Source: Sipunculus nudus
Taxonomy: Eukaryota > Annelida > Sipuncula > Golfingiida > Sipunculidae
Assembly: GCA_026874595.1 (NCBI GenBank)
Contig: CM049308.1
Span: 36,324,027 to 36,388,026 of the forward strand
Direction of reading: 5' to 3'
Length of the DNA stretch: 64,000 bases
Of this stretch, positions 50,501 to 56,281 are shown in pieces. Position 1 is the stretch's first letter, and every line of letters begins with the position of its first letter. The translations under genes and the position numbers were made by a program. The notes beneath the pieces were generated by a model. The model searched no databases. It had not been told where the DNA came from and saw only the letters and a program-made list of their open reading frames with translations.

Positions 50501-51339
50501 CCGAGGACTGATGTACTTTAAATAAGGCGGCGACAGTGTATAATGTCCGATAAGCGTGTAAACTAATTGTTTATCAAAATAATCATATAATGTATGTATC
50601 ATCAGATAGATGTATTAAATAAATACAAAATTTCGTATAATCTTACAAAACTAGAAAATATTAGATGAGCATGAAACTTTAAAAAAAAAGTATAAAATAT
50701 ATAAAATATCTGGTAATCATGTCGTGTGATTCTCTGCTTAGCATATATCATTTGCCCGTTGAATGCTTGGCACAGCTAGTTTGCACACAGGTTCTCTTTA
50801 GGTCAGCGCCGTCAATAGCCAATATGAATGTCACAGACAAGATTGAAATCCAGGCGGATTTTAATTCGCCTAGACGAGAGTGCAATTGTGATTTCGCCTA
50901 GGCGGTATTGCAATAGTGATCTCGCTTAGACGGAATTTAAACTCGCCTGGACGAGATTGAAATTGCAATCTCGCCTAGGCGAATTAAAATCCATGATGAA
51001 ACAGGCCAGGAATTTAATCTCGCCAATTTATTTATTTCATTGTTTGAAAGTAGCAAGTTATATACTGTTATCTGAACTTAACAAAACTGTAATAACTCCT
51101 GACATGTTTATTGTTTTAAGTCTCTGCCAACTGTGGAGTCTTTTGCCATAAAAATCAACAATAATATTTGAAAACTCATTATTTATAATCTGATATATTA
51201 TAAAGCAATTTAAGAGCAACAATTCGGTAATATATTGACGCGCAAAATTCTGAGATATTATTAAAAACAGCTGCAGGTCATCTGTAATATGCAGCTGTAA
51301 AAAGCAGAGCTAGTCTTATATATTATATGTCGGTGATAA

Positions 51340-51426
<87 letters not shown>

Positions 51427-54400
51427 TTATTAAAGCGTATCAATATTTATGAAGGTACAGCATTGATGCTATGTTTTACTTTTAAATTAAGTTTAAAATT
51501 TAATGAATAAAATTAGATATGAATGTGCGTATTTTTATGGATGTGCATGTCTTTCTGAAAACAGACTACTACAGTTACTAATATCAGTTAATTCCATTTC
51601 AAATTAATATTAACAATATTAAATATTAATAATAATCATGCATCTTTTTATATAAATAATAAATGTGAAAAACATTATGTAAAAAATACCAAACCTTCAA
51701 AAAAATACCAAAGCCAAAAAATATATAAAAATTTGCCAGATAAATTGCATCATATAATATGTGGAAGATACCACGCAGATTTTAAACTCGCCTAGTCGAT
51801 ATTAAAATCCTTGCCGGTTCCATAATAGATTTTAATCTCGCCTAGGCGCGATTGCATTCTCGTCTTGGCGAGTTTAAAATTCTGTCTAGGCGCAATTTCG
51901 TCCAGGCGATCCGCCTTGATTTCAATCTCGTCTGTGACATATATTTGTATACACATTATTCAACATAAATAGTCTGCTTTTGCTAGAAAACTGTGTACGA
52001 TGCACGGTCAAAAGTAGCTGGGTAAATCAAAATTGTCATCTCGTATCTGCTGAAAAAGGGCTAAATACACAAGAGGATGGCAACACATGTGATGGACCAT
52101 ATAGTATAGTGATTCAGAAGCGGATCCAGGGGGTGGGTCCGGATCCCCCCCCCCCCTTTCATCAGAAACAACGTTTTTAAGGGATTCAGCCAACATTTTG
52201 CGGCCTGGACCCCCCCCCCCCCCCCTTTTCCAGACCTGTTGACCTTTTTTAGGGTTTTCAATAGTCCTCCTGGGTTGGACCCCCCCCCCTTTTTTTCCCC
52301 CCCCTAAATCCAGGATCCGCCTCTGTGATTAGCCAATCAGGCAACTTGAATTTTATTACCGGTATAATTTATTTATTTATATATTACAAACATGTTATTA
52401 CTGTATGCTTCTCTTTTATTGTATTACAGTGAACTGCAAGACCGAGGTGGATAAAGAGTACAACGACAACACTCTGACTTGCGACTGTCCAATGGAATGC
52501 GAGTAAGTTTGGGCTCCAACTGTTTCATCCGTCAGTTTAATATTCGTTAAGAGTTACTGATTATGTTTATACATGGCCATGGGTATTTTCTTATGGTAAA
52601 ACCCAGCTGAACAGGCACCAGGTTCAACACTTTAGGGGCGGTTCCAGGATTTAGGAAAGGAGGGGGGGGGAGGGGTCGAGACCAGGAGGACTAATGAAAC
52701 CCCTGAAAAAAGTCCACAGTTCCGGAAAAGGGGGACCAGGCAGCGAAATTTTGTCTGAAGCCCTTTAAAAAAGGTTGCGGCGAATGAAAAAAAAAGGGGG
52801 GGGGGGTACGGACCCCCTGAACCCCCCCCCCCCCCCACCCCCGGATCCGATTCTGACTTTTAAATGCACTGGTAGCTTCCAATTATGGCAGATTATACAT
52901 TGGAAAGGCGTTACTGTTTGGAGTGCCAGGTTATCTCATAGGTCGACTGGGGCGTAAAAAAAAAACTCCCGCCAGGATATTAACTCGAGCGTTGCAATGC
53001 GCCAATATCACTCAAATATTGTAAGAATTGCACTTGCTACCGGTGGAACGTCGGATTGGGTGTAAGATTATTCTTAATACGTACAAAAGCATTGAGTAGT
53101 CTGGCCCCATCATATTTACCTGATCTTCTTGTCAAATTTACTCAATCGAATTCACTGCGTTCTGTGGATATGGGACTCTGAGGATAACACCGACGCCCTG
53201 GACTGTCACATTCCATGGGGATATTTTTTTGGGTCGTCGCCCGGCCCAATCTAAAAGTTTCCCTGACTCTTTAGTCACATTTGTGTCGCTTTTGAAATTA
53301 TACTTTATTTAAACTCTTCCAAGCTCTGCCTTTTTTCAGTCTAACATTTTATGGTATTGTACGTTTTACTGTAGTTATAGTGCTTTCATTTTAAAGAGCT
53401 TTAGGGCCGGGTTTCATTCCGGAATTTTCACCACATAAATACTGGCAATATTCATAGTAATAATATAAAATATAAAAATAATAATTATAATAATAATGTA
53501 AACAATAATAATAACACTATTGTAAAACTATTTCATAATCAAGCATGCACTGAAACATGACATATTCACATTTCATATAACTATTCTTTCCAGTGAGAAC
53601 TCGTACTCGCTCACGGTTTCTAATTCACGCTGGCCATCGGACGTATATCAGGTACTAGTTATTATATTCCGCTTTTGACACATATTGACAGTCAACTAGG
53701 CAAATATATATAAATGTATGCCTCTGTCACGCTCGTAATGTTTCCTTCCCAGATATTTATATCAATTATTTCGACTTTACTTTAAAATTTAAAAGAATAA
53801 TTTTATATAACATTTTTATAATATGTATAATAATAAGATTGCCAGAAAATGAAAAATATATATGCATTGACCTTTATATTTTACAATATCTGAATGCTTT
53901 CGTATTTTATGTGCCATTATTTTGTTCAGAGCAAACTGCTGACGGAACTGTCCCCGCGCGCCCCTGACTTGGTTAATAATCCGTCTGATACTGACAAGTT
54001 CGCCCGCAATCTCATCAAGCTCGAGGTTTACTTTGAAGAGTTTAATTACGAGAGGATTGGAGAAAAGCCCGCATACGAAGTAGGTGTTAATCTTTTTCAA
54101 ATATTTGTTTTAAATATCGCAGATATATAAATAAATATTAGACATGAGTGCCTAATGTTACGTCATCGTTCATAACTATACATTCATTTAAATTAAAAAT
54201 AAAATTATATGATCTGGTTTTGTGAAAGTGATCGTCTGCTAACTGAAACTTACAAAAAAGCACACATTCACGCTTCTAAGGCAGAAATTCTAAGGTGTGA
54301 ATTATCTGACTGATGCGCGAAGAACACGTTATTGTAGTTATACCGTGATGGCTTTCAACCGATGTCTACAGTTTTGACATCTGCCTATGTTTCATACACA

Positions 54401-55657
54401 ATAACATCCTGTTTTTGAAATCAAACTCACAGGCTGGTTTTTATGAAATGCATGTGACAGTCATATAATTTATGGTATCACATCTTCTGTCGGTAATACT
54501 AGTATTTAGTGATGTCAGTCCAAACATTTTGATATATATAGCCGCCAATGTTGCAGCCAAATACTACATATGTACATTTATATCTACATAATTTATGGTA
54601 TCACATCTTCTGTCTGTTATACCAGTAACTAGTAGTGTCAGTTTAAACATTTTGATATAGCCGCCAATGTTGCAGCCTTATACTGCATATAAGTTTATGT
54701 TATTCAACATCTACTGATTTTGGACACTACCGAACCACACTATCTGTGCCATAAAGAGTGCCTAGATTAGTTATAATGACTATTTGTATACATATTCCAT
54801 GTAAAAAATATTTTTTATATAAATACTGGTGTGGTTCATTGTGCAATGTATTCAGTGCAAAACACAGGGCATGAGTCATGTTACTATAAAAACAATTTTT
54901 GTCTTTGACGTCACAGTCCGTGATCTCTCTGTAATTAGCAATCATTGATCTGCAAAGTACCATAGTTAAAAGACGATTTGCGAGAGAAAAAAAAACATGA
55001 TTGCGACAGTTAATAATTGCGTACAGCAATCGTGTTAGACTCATTGACAAGAGTGTCCATGTCTCCATTATTTAAATAGTTACACTGCTTGAAGTAAAGC
55101 AATCCGACGAATTCATCAGAAAAGCTGATGGCTAAACTTGCGAAAATTTACATAGTATTTTTCTTACACCGTCCGATTTCCCTTACAATATGCTGTGGCT
55201 ATTGTGTTTTTAGCCCCGTCCTTTTGTAAAACTTTATCACAGCAGTCGTGCAACAACCTGTACTCGTCAGCATGTAAAGTATAAATACGGTTTCCATGAG
55301 TCCAATATAGGAACTGAATATGTTCATCTATTTACTTAAACTTTTAAACTGTTTATCATTTTCAGTCGCGTAGTCCGTCTGACTGAACCTTAATTTACTC
55401 TATTATACATACCACTGGTCATATACATAAAATTCTAAATGAGTCTTTTTTTCCTTTTTTAATTTCAGCAAGGCCAGTTCGTGTCGGACCTGGGCGGTGT
55501 AATTGGGTTATGGGTCGGATTCTCAGTGATGACGATGTTTGAATTTGTGGAGTTCGTCATGGATTTATGTGTACTATATGTATTCAAGCTGTGTGGGAAG
55601 CCTCTCAGTCGGTCTACAACGCCTGTGATGCCTATGCCGAAAGAACAAGAACAGTGA
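26697..55657 (+). CDS. DEG/ENaC-superfamily sodium channel subunit (ASIC/FaNaC/degenerin-like), 11 coding exons, 511 aa
   Basis: Subunit of a trimeric, typically amiloride-sensitive, plasma-membrane Na+ channel. Coding exons: 26697-26847, 31081-31314, 32865-33015, 33475-33584, 34491-34654, 39597-39710, 49136-49277, 52430-52502, 53594-53651, 53930-54079, 55469-55657. They total 1536 nt and give 511 codons plus TGA with no internal stop, and every intron is GT-AG. In order the protein shows the HG gating motif (H41-G42), TM1 (about 56-78), FPAVTVCN (99-106), an ectodomain with 14 cysteines (105, 168, 175, 192, 283, 310, 314, 323, 325, 348, 358, 373, 375, 379), and TM2 (about 457-482) with filter GFS (466-468). 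Intron phases are 1,1,2,1,0,0,1,2,0,0. Length and cysteine count match the ASIC/ENaC family. The activating stimulus (proton, FMRFamide-type peptide, mechanical, other) cannot be read from the sequence, so no symbol is given. The N-terminus could extend into an unseen upstream exon. Confidence 0.95.
27240..27640 (+). repeat. Dispersed repeat family R3, copy in intron 1
   Basis: Shares ordered blocks with 60190-60640: tctgaaaccatttccttc, agaaacataaacaca, tgcaagttttggtc, acaatatgtaatacagg, gaacccgtaagtcggg, aactgataggagaagataatacaca. The two are diverged but clearly collinear. Confidence 0.6.
29831..30091 (+). mobile_element. tRNA-derived SINE, copy 1 (intron 1)
   Basis: Begins gttacggggtgacataaa and contains a B-box gggttcgaatccc (29915-29927) preceded by ctcgctagaatagcaagcgg. 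A ~150-bp body follows and reaches the start of a second copy. The head is repeated at 30092 in the same orientation. Confidence 0.5.
30092..30225 (+). mobile_element. tRNA-derived SINE, copy 2 (truncated, directly repeated)
   Basis: Repeats the first ~133 bp of the copy starting at 29831 with a few differences (gttacgggaagacataaag, attcgaatcccggatcggcc) and then diverges. The 261-bp spacing and identical orientation suggest a tandem duplication or a dimeric SINE. Confidence 0.5.
30550..31010. repeat. AT-rich segment with inverted atcggacccaatcgga arms, before exon 2
   Basis: ctatcggacccaatcggacc (30555) has an inverted counterpart in ggtccaattgggtccgatgg (30971). The intervening ~390 bp is very AT-rich. 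Possibly a MITE; it ends ~70 bp before exon 2. Confidence 0.5.
31081..31314 (+). CDS. Channel coding exon 2: TM1 and start of the ectodomain
   Basis: Encodes residues 51-128 with split codons at both ends. TM1 is the hydrophobic stretch from about V56 to W78, followed by the family-diagnostic FPAVTVCNANPLR (99-111). C105 is the first ectodomain cysteine. Sequon N126 lies at the end. The acceptor is tttgtttacag and the donor is t|GTAAGT. Confidence 0.96.
31315..32864 (+). other. Intron 2 (1.55 kb)
   Basis: GT-AG, phase 1. AT-rich, with no recognised repeat or RNA. Confidence 0.85.
32865..33015 (+). CDS. Channel coding exon 3: finger-region ectodomain
   Basis: Encodes residues 129-178 plus two bases of codon 179. 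It contains the conserved block MGHQAKDMLLDCQYAG (157-172) with C168, and then C175. This block is typical of invertebrate ASIC-like and degenerin subunits. N130 is a potential glycosylation site. The acceptor is gtcggcag and the donor is aa|GTAAGTG. Confidence 0.95.
33016..33474 (+). other. Intron 3 (459 bp)
   Basis: GT-AG, phase 2, very AT-rich. Nothing else seen. Confidence 0.85.
33475..33584 (+). CDS. Channel coding exon 4: GNCYVFN motif
   Basis: Encodes residues 179-215 and part of codon 216. It carries the strongly conserved HGNCYVFNSG (189-198) with C192, a palm-domain signature of DEG/ENaC channels. It is followed by a basic linker rich in K and R (202-214). The acceptor is ttttaccacag and the donor is g|GTAATT. 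Confidence 0.95.
33585..34490 (+). other. Intron 4 (906 bp)
   Basis: GT-AG, phase 1. No repeat family recognised. The short open frames here are chance. Confidence 0.85.
34491..34654 (+). CDS. Channel coding exon 5: beta-ball and palm segment
   Basis: Encodes the rest of codon 216 through residue 270. It includes DEYLPHVVESAGLLVAIHD, then RMPFPEDEAF and the VTPGQLNSVGIRQ segment that aligns with the palm/beta-ball of ASIC structures. The acceptor is ttttgaag, which has a weak pyrimidine tract, but the reading frame and conservation settle it. The donor is cag|GTAGGC. Confidence 0.94.
35104..35260 (+). repeat. Dispersed repeat family R2, shorter copy in intron 5
   Basis: cgccagaggtggttcctactc...gcttgtctcaactggcaaac...aaacacctgtttacatg aligns with the 38310 copy. 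Confidence 0.6.
36551..37175. repeat. Dispersed repeat with tgaccttgacctttgacc blocks, copy in intron 5
   Basis: Starts ctagggacccatgcgtctcaa, contains repeated tgaccttgac/ctttgacc blocks (best at 36824-36848) and ends with a gacagacggacgg-rich tract near 37150. The same element occurs at 45901. Confidence 0.8.
38310..38650 (+). repeat. Dispersed repeat family R2, copy in intron 5
   Basis: Contains gccagaggtcgt...aaacctctt and ggactacttgtctcaactgt, then ccggtgtattatgggccgta. Related copies are at 6291-6430 (reverse), 18945-19260 and 35104-35260. A 183-codon open frame crosses it but shows no protein features. Confidence 0.65.
39597..39710 (+). CDS. Channel coding exon 6: palm to thumb
   Basis: Encodes residues 271-308 in phase 0 at both ends (38 codons). 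It contains PYGTCVVV with C283, the usual P-Y-G-x-C start of the thumb-proximal cysteine-rich region, and ends in YPVKYSAS just before the A-C-x3-C motif of the next exon. The acceptor is ctttgtgctcag and the donor is cg|GTAAGA. Confidence 0.95.
41462..41518. repeat. (GT)n/(AT)n microsatellite in intron 6
   Basis: A short GT run followed by ~48 bp of AT repeat with one phase break. A 129-codon open frame ends in its IYIYIY translation. Confidence 0.95.
43513..43816 (+). mobile_element. MITE family 2, copy 1 (intron 6)
   Basis: Perfect 18-bp terminal inverted repeats ggtatggttctcaggcac (43513) and its complement ending at 43816. The 304-bp interior has gcccgc blocks next to each end and no coding content. 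Its direct flanks are A/T runs, so the target duplication is unclear. Confidence 0.75.
45509..45800 (+). mobile_element. tRNA-derived SINE in intron 6
   Basis: 45509-45582 looks like a degenerate tRNA: A-box-like tggtctagagg and B-box-like gagttcaaatct (45559-45570), but without a good acceptor stem. A ~210-bp GC-richer body follows and ends near ggataaaataaaatgac-like AT-rich sequence. This fits a SINE better than a functional tRNA gene. The 3' border is approximate. Confidence 0.5.
45901..46545. repeat. Dispersed repeat with tgaccttgacctttgacc blocks, copy in intron 6
   Basis: Starts ctagggacctatgaatctcga and matches 36551-37175 in order, including gtaacctcaaaatctacaga and ttccactttgggcaggtaag. 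It lacks the gacagacgg tail. Confidence 0.8.
47520..47834. repeat. Short fold-back hairpin split by a MITE
   Basis: The left arm 47531-47559 is exactly complementary over 29 bp to 47583-47599 plus 47812-47823, once the MITE and one copy of its 5-bp duplication are set aside. The outer hexamers gtagaa (47520) and ttctac (47829) extend the palindrome. Confidence 0.7.
47600..47806 (+). mobile_element. MITE family 1, copy nested inside a hairpin (intron 6)
   Basis: Termini cagaagcgg and ccgcccctg, flanked by cactc on both sides (47595-47599 and 47807-47811). The body has G10+, C-rich and catcagaaacaacg blocks. It interrupts the right arm of a palindrome (47531-47823). Confidence 0.75.
48272..48580 (-). 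mobile_element. MITE family 2, copy 2, opposite orientation (intron 6)
   Basis: The right end gtgcctgagaaccatacc (48563-48580) is intact and the left end keeps ggttctcaggcac. The interior matches the 43513 copy in reverse complement, including gcgggcggg near the end. Length is about 309 bp. Confidence 0.7.
49136..49277 (+). CDS. Channel coding exon 7: cysteine-rich thumb
   Basis: Encodes residues 309-355 and one base of codon 356. It holds ACQKTCYQRHVWQRCGCSDP (C310, C314, C323, C325) and C348, the disulfide-laddered thumb of the family. Sequons are N333 and N341. It is separated from exon 6 by a 9.4-kb intron. The acceptor is tatgtttccag and the donor is g|GTAAGA. Confidence 0.95.
50829..51945. 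mobile_element. ~1.1-kb fold-back element with tcgcctaggcga-type subrepeats
   Basis: The left end tgtcacagacaagattgaaa is matched in reverse complement at the right end (tttcaatctcgtctgtgaca). Both ~170-bp arms are built from repeated palindrome-like units such as tcgcctaggcga, gcctagacga and cgcctggacga. The ~750-bp centre is AT-rich and contains (AT)n. No open frame and no clear target duplication. Confidence 0.7.
51343..51423. repeat. (AT)n microsatellite in intron 7
   Basis: About 80 bp of AT repeat with one ttt interruption at 51383, in the centre of the 50.8-51.9 kb fold-back element. Confidence 0.97.
52115..52325 (+). mobile_element. MITE family 1, copy just upstream of exon 8
   Basis: Inverted termini CAGAAGCGGATCC and GGATCCGCCTCTG. 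The element is flanked on both sides by tgatt (52110-52114 and 52326-52330), a 5-bp target duplication. The body has long C runs and the block catcagaaacaacgttttt shared with the 47600 copy. It ends 104 bp before exon 8. Confidence 0.75.
52430..52502 (+). CDS. Channel coding exon 8 (73 bp): C-x-C-P-x-x-C thumb motif
   Basis: Encodes the end of codon 356 through residue 379 and part of 380. It contains C358 and CDCPMEC (C373, C375, C379), matching the C-x-C-x3-C motif of DEG/ENaC thumbs. At 73 bp it is not a multiple of three, so skipping it would shift the frame and remove TM2. It lies between two oppositely oriented MITEs (52115-52325 and 52634-52855). The acceptor is tgtattacag and the donor is ga|GTAAGT. 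Confidence 0.94.
52634..52855 (-). mobile_element. MITE family 1, inverted copy just downstream of exon 8
   Basis: Reverse complement of the copy at 52115, with termini aggggcggttcc and ggatccgattctg. The flanks acttt (52629-52633 and 52856-52860) form a 5-bp target duplication. It starts 132 bp after exon 8. Confidence 0.75.
53074..53465 (+). pseudogene. Degenerate 3' end of a non-LTR retrotransposon reverse transcriptase
   Basis: In intron 8, one frame reads LAPSYLPDLLVKFT...LRSVD and, after a frameshift near 53177, a second frame reads LRITPTPWTVTF...FPDSLVTF..LLKLYF. This order matches the C-terminal part of Jockey/CR1-type polyproteins (LAPxYLxDLL, LRS, TVTFGD, WNSLPxxLR..F). It is frameshifted, with stops, and is followed by an (aat)n-rich tail as is common at element 3' ends. 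No function expected. Confidence 0.5.
53594..53651 (+). CDS. Channel coding exon 9 (58 bp): YSLTVSNSRWPS
   Basis: Encodes residues 380-399. YSLTVSNSRWPS (384-395) is the beta-strand block found after the last cysteine in ASIC/ENaC/degenerin subunits. The exon is too short to be found as an open frame and is supported by conservation, frame continuity and splice sites (tctttccag / cag|GTACTA). Confidence 0.92.
53652..53929 (+). other. Intron 9 (278 bp)
   Basis: GT-AG, phase 0, AT-rich. Nothing else seen. Confidence 0.85.
53930..54079 (+). CDS. Channel coding exon 10: thumb helix and wrist strand before TM2
   Basis: Encodes residues 400-449 in phase 0 at both ends. NLIKLEVYFEEFNYERI followed by EKPAYE (about 431-449) matches the L-x-V-x-F-E-x-x-N-Y-E family block that leads into the pre-TM2 wrist. 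The acceptor is ttttgttcag and the donor is gaa|GTAGGT. Confidence 0.95.
54080..55468 (+). other. Intron 10 (1.4 kb)
   Basis: GT-AG, phase 0. Contains the 123-bp tandem duplication. The 113-codon antisense frame at 54727-55068 has no recognisable features. Confidence 0.85.
54465..54690. repeat. Tandem duplication, 123-bp unit (intron 10)
   Basis: ataatttatggtatcacatc starts at 54465 and 54588. Both units continue with cttctgtc...actagta.t.gtgtcagt and tatagccgccaatgttgcag. Confidence 0.85.
55469..55657 (+). CDS. Channel coding exon 11: TM2, selectivity filter, C-terminus and stop
   Basis: Encodes residues 450-511 and TGA. LGGVIGLWVGFSVMTMFEF (457-475) is TM2 with the G-x-S filter as GFS (466-468). 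S455, just before D456, occupies the degenerin position, where bulky substitutions lock related channels open. The usual GGQ before TM2 is GGV here. A short cytoplasmic tail (about 483-511) is Pro/Met/Glu-rich. The acceptor is tttttaatttcag. Confidence 0.97.
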   Translation, partial: QGQFVSDLGGVIGLWVGFSVMTMFEFVEFVMDLCVLYVFKLCGKPLSRSTTPVMPMPKEQEQ

Positions 55658-56281
55658 CACAGACATACAAGTTGTGCTATATATCAAACATCACCATGAA
55701 TCGCTGGCGCAGTGACACTGACTGATTCATGGCTAAGGGTTCCATTTATGCACATCGTAATGTTTGCAATAATTATATGTGCCTCTGAGGAATCAATGTA
55801 AACCTGTGATAATCATTTATAAATTTAAAGGAACGTCCGCTTGTAAATAAGGACTCGGCAGTGGGAGGCCCCGGGTATCTACAGTAGACTACTCGTTATT
55901 TAATTATATTGTGGATTATAATTATTATGAATAGAACTGGCAATCGGTCTTGCAATCAATTGTTGAAACATCTTGATAGGATTTATTTAGGATTCAGTAA
56001 ATTGTATATACCTTAAGACAGCCTTTGACGGGAAAGTAATTGTGGAAAAGCAGTAGGCCTATAAGGGCCTGATAGTCGAGGGGCAAAACGCTCGTCTCTC
56101 TCTACCAGCGACCCGGTTTCGATCCCATTAGTGGCCATGATAATGGGTTGTAGTTGTCCGTCCAGGGTCGGTGATTTTCTCCGGGTTCTCCGGTTCCCTC
56201 CCACTCCAGAACGCCACCGCCTGAGCCATGGAGAGTGCCTTGATAAGGTTATAACGATTTGTACAGTTCATGTAAAATAAA
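55658..56281 (+). other. Presumed 3' UTR with candidate AATAAA poly(A) signal
   Basis: Sequence after the TGA has no coding content. The first AATAAA I see on this strand after the stop is at 56276-56281, giving a 3' UTR of about 0.62 kb. That signal lies at the 3' end of a SINE (56065-56270), so the SINE may have supplied the polyadenylation site. Confidence 0.45.
56065..56270 (+). mobile_element. tRNA-derived SINE with Meta-domain-like central region
   Basis: The head resembles a pol III promoter: an A-box-like tagtcgagggg (from 56072) and a B-box ggtttcgatccc (56115-56126). The body at 56170-56208 contains ctccgggttctccggttccc, which from memory resembles the conserved Meta domain of MetaSINEs, known from molluscs and other animals. 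No clear target duplication was seen. Confidence 0.6.

Larger units (their letters stand above)
49278..52429 (+). other. Intron 7 (3.2 kb)
   Basis: GT-AG, phase 1. Contains the 1.1-kb fold-back element and, just before exon 8, a MITE family 1 copy. Confidence 0.85.
52503..53593 (+). other. Intron 8 (1.1 kb)
   Basis: GT-AG, phase 2. Contains the inverted MITE family 1 copy and the non-LTR retrotransposon fragment. Confidence 0.85.

Noticed and set aside
54727-55068. 113-codon antisense frame in intron 10
   Set aside because: No recognisable features, and lies wholly within an intron between two well-supported exons.
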